From the NCBI RefSeq assembly GCF_017591425.1, contig NW_024467105.1:1-64000 (forward strand): a stretch of DNA of 64,000 bases, in the 5' to 3' direction. Both the position numbers and the translations under genes were made by a program. The first letter of the stretch is position 1, and every line of letters starts with the position of its first letter. The notes under the pieces were generated by a model, which did no database searches, was not told the origin of the DNA, and worked only from the letters and a program-made list of their open reading frames with translations. This DNA comes from Ochotona curzoniae (Eukaryota; Chordata; Mammalia; Lagomorpha; Ochotonidae). Shown here piece by piece: positions 1 through 14,776 of the stretch.

Positions 1-3000
1 TTTGGCACTGGAAGACCCCTGCTGGCCAATTCGAATATTGCCATTCACCCACACACTCAGTTCCCCAGGGATCACATACACTTTCAGGCATATGTGCTGC
101 CAGAGCCATCATGTTCCATGGTAGCTGAAAATGGCTTGGGCGCTGAACTTGTCTCTGGATGTGGAGTTGTTAGCGCCTGGACTGAGGATCTGCATCCTTG
201 TTTTGTGTGGGTGCTCAACATGCTTGATTGCATCATCCTGGGCTCCATGGACATTGGACAAGAAGTGACCAAACAGGGTTTCCCTCTAGATGTGCTCGAC
301 AAGCTGATGGTATGTGAAGTGAATGAGCCAAGTGGAGTCGTTTTGGCACTGGAAGACCCCTGCTGGCCAATTCGAATATTGCCATTCACCCACACACTCA
401 GTTCCCCAGGGATCACATACACTTTCAGGCATATGTGCTGCCAGAGCCATCATGTTGCATGGTAGCTGAAAATGGCTTGGGCGCTGAACTTGTCTCTGGA
501 TGTGGAGTTGTTAGCGCCTGGACTGAGGATCTGCATCCTTGTTTTGTGTGGGTGCTCAACATGCTTGATTGCATCATCCTGGGCTCCATGGACATTGGAC
601 AAGAAGTGACCAAACAGGGTTTCCCTCTAGATCTGCTCGACAAGCTGATGGTATGTGAAGTGAATGAGCCAAGTGGAGTCGTTTTGGCACTGGAAGACCC
701 CTGCTGGCCAATTCGAATATTGCCATTCACCCACACACTCAGTTCCCCAGGGATCACATACACTTTCAGGCATATGTGCTGCCAGAGCCGTCGTTTTCCA
801 TGGTAGCTGAAAATGGCTTGGGCGCTGAACTTGTCTCTGGATGTGGAGTTGTTAGCGCCTGGACTGAGGATCTGCATCCTTGTTTTGTGTGGGTGCTCAA
901 CATGCTTGATTGCATCATCCTGGGCTCCATGGACATTGGACAAGAAGTGACCAAACAGGGTTTCCCTCTAGATCTGCTCGACAAGCTGATGGTATGTGAA
1001 GGGAATGAGCCAAGTGGAGTCGTTTTGGCACTGGAAGACCCCTGCTGGCCAATTCGAATATTGCCATTCACCCACACACTCAGTTCCCCAGGGATCACAT
1101 ACACTTTCAGGCATATGTGCTGCCAGAGCCATCGTGTTCCATGGTAGCTGAAAATGGCTTGGGCGCTGAACTTGTCTCTGGATGTGGAGTTGTTAGCGCC
1201 TGGACTGAGGATCTGCATCCTTGTTTTGTGTGGGTGCTCAACATGCTTGATTGCATCATCCTGGGCTCCATGGACATTGGACAAGAAGTGACCAAACAGG
1301 GTTTCCCTCTAGATCTGCTCGACAAGCTGATGGTATGTGAAGTGAATGAGCCAAGTGGAGTCGTTTTGGCACTGGAAGACCCCTGCTGGCCAATTCGAAT
1401 ATTGCCATTCACCCACACACTCAGTTCCCCAGGGATCACATACACTTTCAGGCATATGTGCTGCCAGAGCCATCATGTTGCATGGTAGCTGAAAATGGCT
1501 TGGGCGCTGAACTTGTCTCTGGATGTGGAGTTGTTAGCGCCTGGACTGAGGATCTGCATCCTTGTTTTGTGTGGGTGCTCAACATGCTTGATTGCATCAT
1601 CCTGGGCTCCATGGACATTGGACAAGAAGTGACCAAACAGGGTTTCCCTCTAGATGTGCTCGACAAGCTGATGGTATGTGAAGTGAATGAGCCAAGTGGA
1701 GTCGTTTTGGCACTGGAAGACCCCTGCTGGCCAATTCGAATATTGCCATTCACCCACACACTCAGTTCCCCAGGGATCACATACACTTTCAGGCATATGT
1801 GCTGCCAGAGCCGTCGTTTTCCATGGTAGCTGAAAATGGCTTGGGCGCTGAACTTGTCTCTGGATGTGGAGTTGTTAGCGCCTGGACTGAGGATCTGCAT
1901 CCTTGTTTTGTGTGGGTGCTCAACATGCTTGATTGCATCATCCTGGGCTCCATGGACATTGGACAAGAAGTGACCAAACAGGGTTTCCCTCTACATCTGC
2001 TCGACAAGCTGATGGTATGTGAAGTGAATGAGCCAAGTGGAGTCGTTTTGGCACTGGAAGACCCCTGCTGGCCAATTCGAATATTGCCATTCACCCACAC
2101 ACTCAGTTCCCCAGGGATCACATACACTTTCAGGCATATGTGCTGCCAGAGCCATCGTTTTGCATGGTAGCTGAAAATGGCTTGGGCGCTGAACTTGTCT
2201 CTGGATGTGGAGTTGTTAGCGCCTGGACTGAGGATCTGCATCCTTGTTTTGTGTGGGTGCTCAACATGCTTGATTGCATCATCCTGGGCTCCATGGACAT
2301 TGGACAAGAAGTGACCAAACAGGGTTTCCCTCTAGATCTGCTCGACAAGCTGATGGTATGTGAAGTGAATGAGCCAAGTGGAGTCGTTTTGGCACTGGAA
2401 GACCCCTGCTGGCCAATTCGAATATTGACATTCACCCACACACTCAGTTCCCCAGGGATCACATACACTTTCAGGCATATGTGCTGCCAGAGCCATCATG
2501 TTGCATGGTAGCTGAAAATGGCTTGGGCGCTGAACTTGTCTCTGGATGTGGAGTTGTTAGCGCCTGGACTGAGGATCTGCATCCTTGTTTTGTGTGGGTG
2601 CTCAACATGCTTGATTGCATCATCCTGGGCTCCATGGACATTGGACAAGAAGTGACCAAACAGGGTTTCCCTCTAGATCTGCTCGACAAGCTGATGGTAT
2701 GTGAAGTGAATGAGCCAAGTGGAGTCGTTTTGGCACTGGAAGACCCCTGCTGGCCAATTCGAATATTGCCATTCACCCACACACTCAGTTCCCCAGGGAT
2801 CACATACACTTTCAGGCATATGTGCTGCCAGAGCCATCATGTTGCATGGTAGCTGAAAATGGCTTGGGCGCTGAACTTGTCTCTGGATGTGGAGTTGTTA
2901 GCGCCTGGACTGAGGATCTGCATCCTTGTTTTGTGTGGGTGCTCAACATGCTTGATTGCATCATCCTGGGCTCCATGGACATTGGACAAGAAGTGACCAA

Positions 3001-3190
3001 ACAGGGTTTCCCTCTAGATCTGCTCGACAAGCTGATGGTATGTGAAGTGAATGAGCCAAGTGGAGTCGTTTTGGCACTGGAAGACCCCTGCTGGCCAATT
3101 CGAATATTGCCATTCACCCACACACTCAGTTCCCCAGGGATCACATACACTTTCAGGCATATGTGCTGCCAGAGCCGTCGTGTTGCATGG
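1..3190 (+). repeat. Family A, left domain with mixed variants
   Basis: The first nine or so units mix many states of the 11-bp variable site: a,a,g,g at 448-462; g,g,t,c at 789-799; a,g,g,c at 1130-1140; a,g,t,g near 2155; g,g,g,g near 3178. They also carry private changes: G for T in the GTGAA block near 1001, a lost XbaI/BglII site at about 1993 (CTACATCTG), and TTGACATTC near 2426. Neighbouring units are often different, so this part has not been recently homogenised. Confidence 0.75.
435..775 (+). repeat. Representative complete family A unit (341 bp)
   Basis: One unit given as a reference, in the phase that begins at TGCTGCCAGAGCC. In order it holds the variable site (about 452-462); the segment alignable with family B (about 435-620: GGTAGCTGAAAA, GGCGCTGA, TGGATGTGGAGTTGT, a TTTTGTGTGGG block, then GACATTGGACAAGAAG); TCTAGATCTG, where XbaI and BglII sites overlap; an 8-bp palindrome ATTCGAAT inside CCAATTCGAATATT; and an ACCCACACACTCAG tract. 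The last 155 bp or so has no clear counterpart in family B. A weak echo of the first half around GAGTCGTTTTGG hints that 341 bp could be an old dimer of units near 170 bp, but this cannot be settled by eye. Confidence 0.9.
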
Positions 3191-6100
3191 TAGCTGAAAA
3201 TGGCTTGGGCGCTGAACTTGTCTCTGGATGTGGAGTTGTTAGCGCCTGGACTGAGGATCTGCATCCTTGTTTTGTGTGGGTGCTCAACATGCTTGATTGC
3301 ATCATCCTGGGCTCCATGGACATTGGACAAGAAGTGACCAAACAGGGTTTCCCTCTAGATCTGCTCGACAAGCTGATGGTATGTGAAGTGAATGAGCCAA
3401 GTGGAGTCGTTTTGGCACTGGAAGACCCCTGCTGGCCAATTCGAATATTGCCATTCACCCACACACTCAGTTCCCCAGGGATCACATACACTTTCAGGCA
3501 TATGTGCTGCCAGAGCCGTCGTTTTCCATGGTAGCTGAAAATGGCTTGGGCGCTGAACTTGTCTCTGGATGTGGAGTTGTTAGCGCCTGGACTGAGGATC
3601 TGCATCCTTGTTTTGTGTGGGTGCTCAACATGCTTGATTGCATCATCCTGGGCTCCATGGACATTGGACAAGAAGTGACCAAACAGGGTTTCCCTCTAGA
3701 TCTGCTCGACAAGCTGATGGTATGTGAAGTGAATGAGCCAAGTGGAGTCGTTTTGGCACTGGAAGACCCCTGCTGGCCAATTCGAATATTGCCATTCACC
3801 CACACACTCAGTTCCCCAGGGATCACATACACTTTCAGGCATATGTGCTGCCAGAGCCGTCGTTTTCCATGGTAGCTGAAAATGGCTTGGGCGCTGAACT
3901 TGTCTCTGGATGTGGAGTTGTTAGCGCCTGGACTGAGGATCTGCATCCTTGTTTTGTGTGGGTGCTCAACATGCTTGATTGCATCATCCTGGGCTCCATG
4001 GACATTGGACAAGAAGTGACCAAACAGGGTTTCCCTCTAGATCTGCTCGACAAGCTGATGGTATGTGAAGTGAATGAGCCAAGTGGAGTCGTTTTGGCAC
4101 TGGAAGACCCCTGCTGGCCAATTCGAATATTGCCATTCACCCACACACTCAGTTCCCCAGGGATCACATACACTTTCAGGCATATGTGCTGCCAGAGCCG
4201 TCGTTTTCCATGGTAGCTGAAAATGGCTTGGGCGCTGAACTTGTCTCTGGATGTGGAGTTGTTAGCGCCTGGACTGAGGATCTGCATCCTTGTTTTGTGT
4301 GGGTGCTCAACATGCTTGATTGCATCATCCTGGGCTCCATGGACATTGGACAAGAAGTGACCATACAGGGTTTCCCTCTAGATCTGCTCGACAAGCTGAT
4401 GGTATGTGAAGTGAATGAGCCAAGTGGAGTCGTTTTGGCACTGGAAGACCCCTGCTGGCCAATTCGAGTATTGCCATTCACCCACACACTCAGTTCCCCA
4501 GGGATCACATACACTTTCAGGCATATGTGCTGCCAGAGCCGTCGTTTTCCATGGTAGCTGAAAATGGCTTGGGCGCTGAACTTGTCTCTGGATGTGGAGT
4601 TGTTAGCGCCTGGACTGAGGATCTGCATCCTTGTTTTGTGTGGGTGCTCAACATGCTTGATTGCATCATCCTGGGCTCCATGGACATTGGACAAGAAGTG
4701 ACCAAACAGGGTTTCCCTCTAGATCTGCTCGACAAGCTGATGGTATGTGAAGTGAATGAGCCAAGTGGAGTCGTTTTGGCACTGGAAGACCCCTGCTGGC
4801 CAATTCGAATATTGCCATTCACCCACACACTCAGTTCCCCAGGGATCACATACACTTTCAGGCATATGTGCTGCCAGAGCCGTCGTTTTCCATGGTAGCT
4901 GAAAATGGCTTGGGCGCTGAACGTGTCTCTGGATGTGGAGTTGTTAGCGCCTGGACTGAGGATCTGCATCCTTGTTTTGTGTGGGTGCTCAACATGCTTG
5001 ATTGCATCATCCTGGGCTCCATGGACATTGGACAAGAAGTGACCAAACAGGGTTTCCCTCTAGATCTGCTCGACAAGCTGATGGTATGTGAAGTGAATGA
5101 GCCAAGTGGAGTCGTTTTGGCACTGGAAGACCCCTGCTGGCCAATTCGAATATTGCCATTCACCCACACACTCAGTTCCCCAGGGATCACATACACTTTC
5201 AGGCATATGTGCTGCCAGAGCCGTCGTTTTCCATGGTAGCTGAAAATGGCTTGGGCGCTGAACTTGTCTCTGGATGTGGAGTTGTTAGCGCCTGGACTGA
5301 GGATCTGCATCCTTGTTTTGTGTGGGTGCTCAACATGCTTGATTGCATCATCCTGGGCTCCATGGACATTGGACAAGAAGTGACCAAACAGGGTTTCCCT
5401 CTAGATGTGCTCGACAAGCTGATGGTATGTGAAGTGAATGAGCCAAGTGGAGTCGTTTTGGCACTGGAAGACCCCTGCTGGCCAATTCGAATATTGCCAT
5501 TCACCCACACACTCAGTTCCCCAGGGATCACATACACTTTCAGGCATATGTGCTGCCAGAGCCGTCGTTTTCCATGGTAGCTGAAAATGGCTTGGGCGCT
5601 GAACTTGTCTCTGGATGTGGAGTTGTTAGCGCCTGGACTGAGGATCTGCATCCTTGTTTTGTGTGGGTGCTCAACATGCTTGATTGCATCATCCTGGGCT
5701 CCATGGACATTGGACAAGAAGTGACCAAACAGGGTTTCCCTCTAGATCTGCTCGACAAGCTGATGGTATGTGAAGTGAATGAGCCAAGTGGAGTCGTTTT
5801 GGCACTGGAAGACCCCTGCTGGCCAATTCGAATATTGCCATTCACCCACACACTCAGTTCCCCAGGGATCACATACACTTTCAGGCATATGTGCTGCCAG
5901 AGCCATCATGTTGCATGGTAGCTGAAAATGGCTTGGGCGCTGAACTTGTCTCTGGATGTGGAGTTGTTAGCGCCTGGACTGAGGATCTGCATCCTTGTTT
6001 TGTGTGGGTGCTCAACATGCTTGATTGCATCATCCTGGGCTCCATGGACATTGGACAAGAAGTGACCAAACAGGGTTTCCCTCTAGATCTGCTCGACAAG

Positions 6101-9100
6101 CTGATGGTATGTGAAGTGAATGAGCCAAGTGGAGTCGTTTTGGCACTGGAAGACCCCTGCTGGCCAATTCGAATATTGCCATTCACCCACACACTCAGTT
6201 CCCCAGGGATCACATACACTTTCAGGCATATGTGCTGCCAGAGCCGTCATTTTCCATGGTAGCTGAAAATGGCTTGGGCGCTGAACTTGTCTCTGGATGT
6301 GGAGTTGTTAGCGCCTGGACTGAGGATCTGCATCCTTGTTTTGTGTGGGTGCTCAACATGCTTGATTGCATCATCCTGGGCTCCATGGACATTGGACAAG
6401 AAGTGACCAAACAGGGTTTCCCTCTAGATCTGCTCGACAAGCTGATGGTATGTGAAGTGAATGAGCCAAGTGGAGTCGTTTTGGCACTGGAAGACCCCTG
6501 CTGGCCAATTCGAATATTGCCATTCACCCACACACTCAGTTCCCCAGGGATCACATACACTTTCAGGCATATGTGCTGCCAGAGCCATCATGTTGCATGG
6601 TAGCTGAAAATGGCTTGGGCGCTGAACTTGTCTCTGGATGTGGAGTTGTTAGCGCCTGGACTGAGGATCTGCATCCTTGTTTTGTGTGGGTGCTCAACAT
6701 GCTTGATTGCATCATCCTGGGCTCCATGGACATTGGACAAGAAGTGACCAAACAGGGTTTCCCTCTAGATGTGCTCGACAAGCTGATGGTATGTGAAGTG
6801 AATGAGCCAAGTGGAGTCGTTTTGGCACTGGAAGACCCCTGCTGGCCAATTCGAGTATTGCCATTCACCCACACACTCAGTTCCCCAGGGATCACATACA
6901 CTTTCAGGCATATGTGCTGCCAGAGCCGTCGTTTTCCATGGTAGCTGAAAATGGCTTGGGCGCTGAACTTGTCTCTGGATGTGGAGTTGTTAGCGCCTGG
7001 ACTGAGGATCTGCATCCTTGTTTTGTGTGGGTGCTCAACATGCTTGATTGCATCATCCTGGGCTCCATGGACATTGGACAAGAAGTGACCAAACAGGGTT
7101 TCCCTCTAGATGTGCTCGACAAGCTGATGGTATGTGAAGTGAATGAGCCAAGTGGAGTCGTTTTGGCACTGGAAGACCCCTGCTGGCCAATTCGAATATT
7201 GCCATTCACCCACACACTCAGTTCCCCAGGGATCACATACACTTTCAGGCATATGTGCTGCCAGAGCCATCATGTTGCATGGTAGCTGAAAATGGCTTGG
7301 GCGCTGAACTTGTCTCTGGATGTGGAGTTGTTAGCGCCTGGACTGAGGATCTGCATCCTTGTTTTGTGTGGGTGCTCAACATGCTTGATTGCATCATCCT
7401 GGGCTCCATGGACATTGGACAAGAAGTGACCAAACAGGGTTTCCCTCTAGATCTGCTCGACAAGCTGATGGTATGTGAAGTGAATGAGCCAAGTGGAGTC
7501 GTTTTGGCACTGGAAGACCCCTGCTGGCCAATTCGAATATTGACATTCACCCACACACTCAGTTCCCCAGGGATCACATACACTTTCAGGCATATGTGCT
7601 GCCAGAGCCGTCGTTTTCCATGGTAGCTGAAAATGGCTTGGGCGCTGAACTTGTCTCTGGATGTGGAGTTGTTAGCGCCTGGACTGAGGATCTGCATCCT
7701 TGTTTTGTGTGGGTGCTCAACATGCTTGATTGCATCATCCTGGGCTCCATGGACATTGGACAAGAAGTGACCAAACAGGGTTTCCCTCTAGATCTGCTCG
7801 ACAAGCTGATGGTATGTGAAGTGAATGAGCCAAGTGGAGTCGTTTTGGCACTGGAAGACCCCTGCTGGCCAATTCGAATATTGCCATTCACCCACACACT
7901 CAGTTCCCCAGGGATCACATACACTTTCAGGCATATGTGCTGCCAGAGCCATCGTGTTGCATGGTAGCTGAAAATGGCTTGGGCGCTGAACTTGTCTCTG
8001 GATGTGGAGTTGTTAGCGCCTGGACTGAGGATCTGCATCCTTGTTTTGTGTGGGTGCTCAACATGCTTGATTGCATCATCCTGGGCTCCATGGACATTGG
8101 ACAAGAAGTGACCAAACAGGGTTTCCCTCTAGATCTGCTCGACAAGCTGATGGTATGTGAAGTGAATGAGCCAAGTGGAGTCGTTTTGGCACTGGAAGAC
8201 CCCTGCTGGCCAATTCGAATATTGCCATTCACCCACACACTCAGTTCCCCAGGGATCACATACACTTTCAGGCATATGTGCTGCCAGAGCCGTCGTTTTC
8301 CATGGTAGCTGAAAATGGCTTGGGCGCTGAACTTGTCTCTGGATGTGGAGTTGTTAGCGCCTGGACTGAGGATCTGCATCCTTGTTTTGTGTGGGTGCTC
8401 AACATGCTTGATTGCATCATCCTGGGCTCCATGGACATTGGACAAGAAGTGACCAAACAGGGTTTCCCTCTAGATCTGCTCGACAAGCTGATGGTATGTG
8501 AAGTGAATGAGCCAAGTGGAGTCGTTTTGGCACTGGAAGACCCCTGCTGGCCAATTCGAATATTGCCATTCACCCACACACTCAGTTCCCCAGGGATCAC
8601 ATACACTTTCAGGCATATGTGCTGCCAGAGCCGTCGTTTTCCATGGTAGCTGAAAATGGCTTGGGCGCTGAACTTGTCTCTGGATGTGGAGTTGTTAGCG
8701 CCTGGACTGAGGATCTGCATCCTTGTTTTGTGTGGGTGCTCAACATGCTTGATTGCATCATCCTGGGCTCCATGGACATTGGACAAGAAGTGACCAAACA
8801 GGGTTTCCCTCTAGATCTGCTCGACAAGCTGATGGTATGTGAAGTGAATGAGCCAAGTGGAGTCGTTTTGGCACTGGAAGACCCCTGCTGGCCAATTCGA
8901 ATATTGCCATTCACCCACACACTCAGTTCCCCAGGGATCACATACACTTTCAGGCATATGTGCTGCCAGAGCCGTCGTTTTCCATGGTAGCTGAAAATGG
9001 CTTGGGCGCTGAACTTGTCTCTGGATGTGGAGTTGTTAGCGCCTGGACTGAGGATCTGCATCCTTGTTTTGTGTGGGTGCTCAACATGCTTGATTGCATC

Positions 9101-10670
9101 ATCCTGGGCTCCATGGACATTGGACAAGAAGTGACCAAACAGGGTTTCCCTCTAGATGTGCTCGACAAGCTGATGGTATGTGAAGTGAATGAGCCAAGTG
9201 GAGTCGTTTTGGCACTGGAAGACCCCTGCTGGCCAATTCGATTATTGCCATTCACCCACACACTCAGTTCCCCAGGGATCACATACACTTTCAGGCATAT
9301 GTGCTGCCAGAGCCATCATGTTGCATGGTAGCTGAAAATGGCTTGGGCGCTGAACTTGTCTCTGGATGTGGAGTTGTTAGCGCCTGGACTGAGGATCTGC
9401 ATCCTTGTTTTGTGTGGGTGCTCAACATGCTTGATTGCATCATCCTGGGCTCCATGGACATTGGACAAGAAGTGACCAAACAGGGTTTCCCTCTAGATCT
9501 GCTCGACAAGCTGATGGTATGTGAAGTGAATGAGCCAAGTGGAGTCGTTTTGGCACTGGAAGACCCCTGCTGGCCAATTCGAATATTGCCATTCACCCAC
9601 ACACTCAGTTCCCCAGGGATCACATACACTTTCAGGCATATGTGCTGCCAGAGCCGTCGTTTTCCATGGTAGCTGAAAATGGCTTGGGCGCTGAACTTGT
9701 CTCTGGATGTGGAGTTGTTAGCGCCTGGACTGAGGATCTGCATCCTTGTTTTGTGTGGGTGCTCAACATGCTTGATTGCATCATCCTGGGCTCCATGGAC
9801 ATTGGACAAGAAGTGACCAAACAGGGTTTCCCTCTAGATGTGCTCGACAAGCTGATGGTATGTGAAGTGAATGAGCCAAGTGGAGTCGTTTTGGCACTGG
9901 AAGACCCCTGCTGGCCAATTCGAATATTGCCATTCACCCACACACTCAGTTCCCCAGGGATCACATACACTTTCAGGCATATGTGCTGCCAGAGCCGTCG
10001 TTTTCCATGGTAGCTGAAAATGGCTTGGGCGCTGAACTTGTCTCTGGATGTGGAGTTGTTAGCGCCTGGACTGAGGATCTGCATCCTTGTTTTGTGTGGG
10101 TGCTCAACATGCTTGATTGCATCATCCTGGGCTCCATGGACATTGGACAAGAAGTGACCAAACAGGGTTTCCCTCTAGATCTGCTCGACAAGCTGATGGT
10201 ATGTGAAGTGAATGAGCCAAGTGGAGTCGTTTTGGCACTGGAAGACCCCTGCTGGCCAATTCGAATATTGACATTCACCCACACACTCAGTTCCCCAGGG
10301 ATCACATACACTTTCAGGCATATGTGCTGCCAGAGCCGTCGTTTTCCATGGTAGCTGAAAATGGCTTGGGCGCTGAACTTGTCTCTGGATGTGGAGTTGT
10401 TAGCGCCTGGACTGAGGATCTGCATCCTTGTTTTGTGTGGGTGCTCAACATGCTTGATTGCATCATCCTGGGCTCCATGGACATTGGACAAGAAGTGACC
10501 AAACAGGGTTTCCCTCTAGATCTGCTCGACAAGCTGATGGTATGTGAAGTGAATGAGCCAAGTGGAGTCGTTTTGGCACTGGAAGACCCCTGCTGGCCAA
10601 TTCGAATATTGCCATTCACCCACACACTCAGTTCCCCAGGGATCACATACACTTTCAGGCATATGTGCTG

Positions 10671-10692
10671 CCAGAGCCATCATGTTTTCCAT
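10671..10692 (+). repeat. Family A unit with +2 bp at the variable site
   Basis: Reads CCATCATGTTTTCCATGG, two bases longer than either common state. It looks like the left half of the CATCATG type joined to the right half of the TTTTCCATGG type. The same sequence recurs at 16,137-16,150 and 30,458-30,471. Confidence 0.9.
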
Positions 10693-12290
10693 GGTAGCTG
10701 AAAATGGCTTGGGCGCTGAACTTGTCTCTGGATGTGGAGTTGTTAGCGCCTGGACTGAGGATCTGCATCCTTGTTTTGTGTGGGTGCTCAACATGCTTGA
10801 TTGCATCATCCTGGGCTCCATGGACATTGGACAAGAAGTGACCAAACAGGGTTTCCCTCTAGATCTGCTCGACAAGCTGATGGTATGTGAAGTGAATGAG
10901 CCAAGTGGAGTCGTTTTGGCACTGGAAGACCCCTGCTGGCCAATTCGAATATTGCCATTCACCCACACACTCAGTTCCCCAGGGATCACATACACTTTCA
11001 GGCATATGTGCTGCCAGAGCCGTCGTTTTCCATGGTAGCTGAAAATGGCTTGGGCGCTGAACTTGTCTCTGGATGTGGAGTTGTTAGCGCCTGGACTGAG
11101 GATCTGCATCCTTGTTTTGTGTGGGTGCTCAACATGCTTGATTGCATCATCCTGGGCTCCATGGACATTGGACAAGAAGTGACCAAACAGGGTTTCCCTC
11201 TAGATGTGCTCGACAAGCTGATGGTATGTGAAGTGAATGAGCCAAGTGGAGTCGTTTTGGCACTGGAAGACCCCTGCTGGCCAATTCGAATATTGCCATT
11301 CACCCACACACTCAGTTCCCCAGGGATCACATACACTTTCAGGCATATGTGCTGCCAGAGCCGTCGTTTTCCATGGTAGCTGAAAATGGCTTGGGCGCTG
11401 AACTTGTCTCTGGATGTGGAGTTGTTAGCGCCTGGACTGAGGATCTGCATCCTTGTTTTGTGTGGGTGCTCAACATGCTTGATTGCATCATCCTGGGCTC
11501 CATGGACATTGGACAAGAAGTGACCAAACAGGGTTTCCCTCTAGATGTGCTCGACAAGCTGATGGTATGTGAAGTGAATGAGCCAAGTGGAGTCGTTTTG
11601 GCACTGGAAGACCCCTGCTGGCCAATTCGAATATTGCCATTCACCCACACACTCAGTTCCCCAGGGATCACATACACTTTCAGGCATATGTGCTGCCAGA
11701 GCCGTCGTTTTCCATGGTAGCTGAAAATGGCTTGGGCGCTGAACTTGTCTCTGGATGTGGAGTTGTTAGCGCCTGGACTGAGGATCTGCATCCTTGTTTT
11801 GTGTGGGTGCTCAACATGCTTGATTGCATCATCCTGGGCTCCATGGACATTGGACAAGAAGTGACCAAACAGGGTTTCCCTCTAGATGTGCTCGACAAGC
11901 TGATGGTATGTGAAGTGAATGAGCCAAGTGGAGTCGTTTTGGCACTGGAAGACCCCTGCTGGCCAATTCGAATATTGCCATTCACCCACACACTCAGTTC
12001 CCCAGGGATCACATACACTTTCAGGCATATGTGCTGCCAGAGCCATCGTTTTCCATGGTAGCTGAAAATGGCTTGGGCGCTGAACTTGTCTCTGGATGTG
12101 GAGTTGTTAGCGCCTGGACTGAGGATCTGCATCCTTGTTTTGTGTGGGTGCTCAACATGCTTGATTGCATCATCCTGGGCTCCATGGACATTGGACAAGA
12201 AGTGACCAAACAGGGTTTCCCTCTAGATCTGCTCGACAAGCTGATGGTATGTGAAGTGAATGAGCCAAGTGGAGTCGTTTTGGCACTGGA

Positions 12291-12300
12291 AGACCCTGCT
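12291..12300 (+). repeat. Family A unit with a 1-bp deletion (GACCCTGC)
   Basis: GACCCTGC replaces the usual GACCCCTGC, making this unit 340 bp. The same deletion is seen at 20,479-20,485 and 25,251-25,258. The first two are exactly 24 units apart. Confidence 0.9.
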
Positions 12301-14753
12301 GGCCAATTCGAATATTGCCATTCACCCACACACTCAGTTCCCCAGGGATCACATACACTTTCAGGCATATGTGCTGCCAGAGCCGTCGTTTTCCATGGTA
12401 GCTGAAAATGGCTTGGGCGCTGAACTTGTCTCTGGATGTGGAGTTGTTAGCGCCTGGACTGAGGATCTGCATCCTTGTTTTGTGTGGGTGCTCAACATGC
12501 TTGATTGCATCATCCTGGGCTCCATGGACATTGGACAAGAAGTGACCAAACAGGGTTTCCCTCTAGATCTGCTCGACAAGCTGATGGTATGTGAAGTGAA
12601 TGAGCCAAGTGGAGTCGTTTTGGCACTGGAAGACCCCTGCTGGCCAATTCGAATATTGCCATTCACCCACACACTCAGTTCCCCAGGGATCACATACACT
12701 TTCAGGCATATGTGCTGCCAGAGCCATCGTGTTCCATGGTAGCTGAAAATGGCTTGGGCGCTGAACTTGTCTCTGGATGTGGAGTTGTTAGCGCCTGGAC
12801 TGAGGATCTGCATCCTTGTTTTGTGTGGGTGCTCAACATGCTTGATTGCATCATCCTGGGCTCCATGGACATTGGACAAGAAGTGACCAAACAGGGTTTC
12901 CCTCTAGATCTGCTCGACAAGCTGATGGTATGTGAAGTGAATGAGCCAAGTGGAGTCGTTTTGGCACTGGAAGACCCCTGCTGGCCAATTCGAATATTGC
13001 CATTCACCCACACACTCAGTTCCCCAGGGATCACATACACTTTCAGGCATATGTGCTGCCAGAGCCGTCGTTTTCCATGGTAGCTGAAAATGGCTTGGGC
13101 GCTGAACTTGTCTCTGGATGTGGAGTTGTTAGCGCCTGGACTGAGGATCTGCATCCTTGTTTTGTGTGGGTGCTCAACATGCTTGATTGCATCATCCTGG
13201 GCTCCATGGACATTGGACAAGAAGTGACCAAACAGGGTTTCCCTCTAGATGTGCTCGACAAGCTGATGGTATGTGAAGTGAATGAGCCAAGTGGAGTCGT
13301 TTTGGCACTGGAAGACCCCTGCTGGCCAATTCGAATATTGCCATTCACCCACACACTCAGTTCCCCAGGGATCACATACACTTTCAGGCATATGTGCTGC
13401 CAGAGCCGTCGTTTTCCATGGTAGCTGAAAATGGCTTGGGCGCTGAACTTGTCTCTGAATGTGGAGTTGTTAGCGCCTGGACTGAGGATCTGCATCCTTG
13501 TTTTGTGTGGGTGCTCAACATGCTTGATTGCATCATCCTGGGCTCCATGGACATTGGACAAGAAGTGACCAAACAGGGTTTCCCTCTAGATGTGCTCGAC
13601 AAGCTGATGGTATGTGAAGTGAATGAGCCAAGTGGAGTCGTTTTGGCACTGGAAGACCCCTGCTGGCCAATTCGAATATTGCCATTCACCCACACACTCA
13701 GTTCCCCAGGGATCACATACACTTTCAGGCATATGTGCTGCCAGAGCCGTCGTTTTCCATGGTAGCTGAAAATGGCTTGGGCGCTGAACTTGTCTCTGGA
13801 TGTGGAGTTGTTAGCGCCTGGACTGAGGATCTGCATCCTTGTTTTGTGTGGGTGCTCAACATGCTTGATTGCATCATCCTGGGCTCCATGGACATTGGAC
13901 AAGAAGTGACCAAACAGGGTTTCCCTCTAGATGTGCTCGACAAGCTGATGGTATGTGAAGTGAATGAGCCAAGTGGAGTCGTTTTGGCACTGGAAGACCC
14001 CTGCTGGCCAATTCGAATATTGCCATTCACCCACACACTCAGTTCCCCAGGGATCACATACACTTTCAGGCATATGTGCTGCCAGAGCCGTCGTTTTCCA
14101 TGGTAGCTGAAAATGGCTTGGGCGCTGAACTTGTCTCTGGATGTGGAGTTGTTAGCGCCTGGACTGAGGATCTGCATCCTTGTTTTGTGTGGGTGCTCAA
14201 CATGCTTGATTGCATCATCCTGGGCTCCATGGACATTGGACAAGAAGTGACCAAACAGGGTTTCCCTCTAGATGTGCTCGACAAGCTGATGGTATGTGAA
14301 GTGAATGAGCCAAGTGGAGTCGTTTTGGCACTGGAAGACCCCTGCTGGCCAATTCGAATATTGCCATTCACCCACACACTCAGTTCCCCAGGGATCACAT
14401 ACACTTTCAGGCATATGTGCTGCCAGAGCCGTCGTTTTCCATGGTAGCTGAAAATGGCTTGGGCGCTGAACTTGTCTCTGGATGTGGAGTTGTTAGCGCC
14501 TGGACTGAGGATCTGCATCCTTGTTTTGTGTGGGTGCTCAACATGCTTGATTGCATCATCCTGGGCTCCATGGACATTGGACAAGAAGTGACCAAACAGG
14601 GTTTCCCTCTAGATCTGCTCGACAAGCTGATGGTATGTGAAGTGAATGAGCCAAGTGGAGTCGTTTTGGCACTGGAAGACCCCTGCTGGCCAATTCGAAT
14701 ATTGCCATTCACCCACACACTCAGTTCCCCAGGGATCACATACACTTTCAGGC

Positions 14754-14776
14754 ACATGTGCTGCCAGGGCCATCCT
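14754..14776 (+). repeat. Family A unit with clustered substitutions
   Basis: Four or so changes lie within about 22 bp (GGCACATG for GGCATATG, CAGGGCC for CAGAGCC, CATCCTTTTCC at the variable site) in a unit otherwise like its neighbours. Such clusters suggest conversion from a diverged copy rather than independent mutations. Confidence 0.8.
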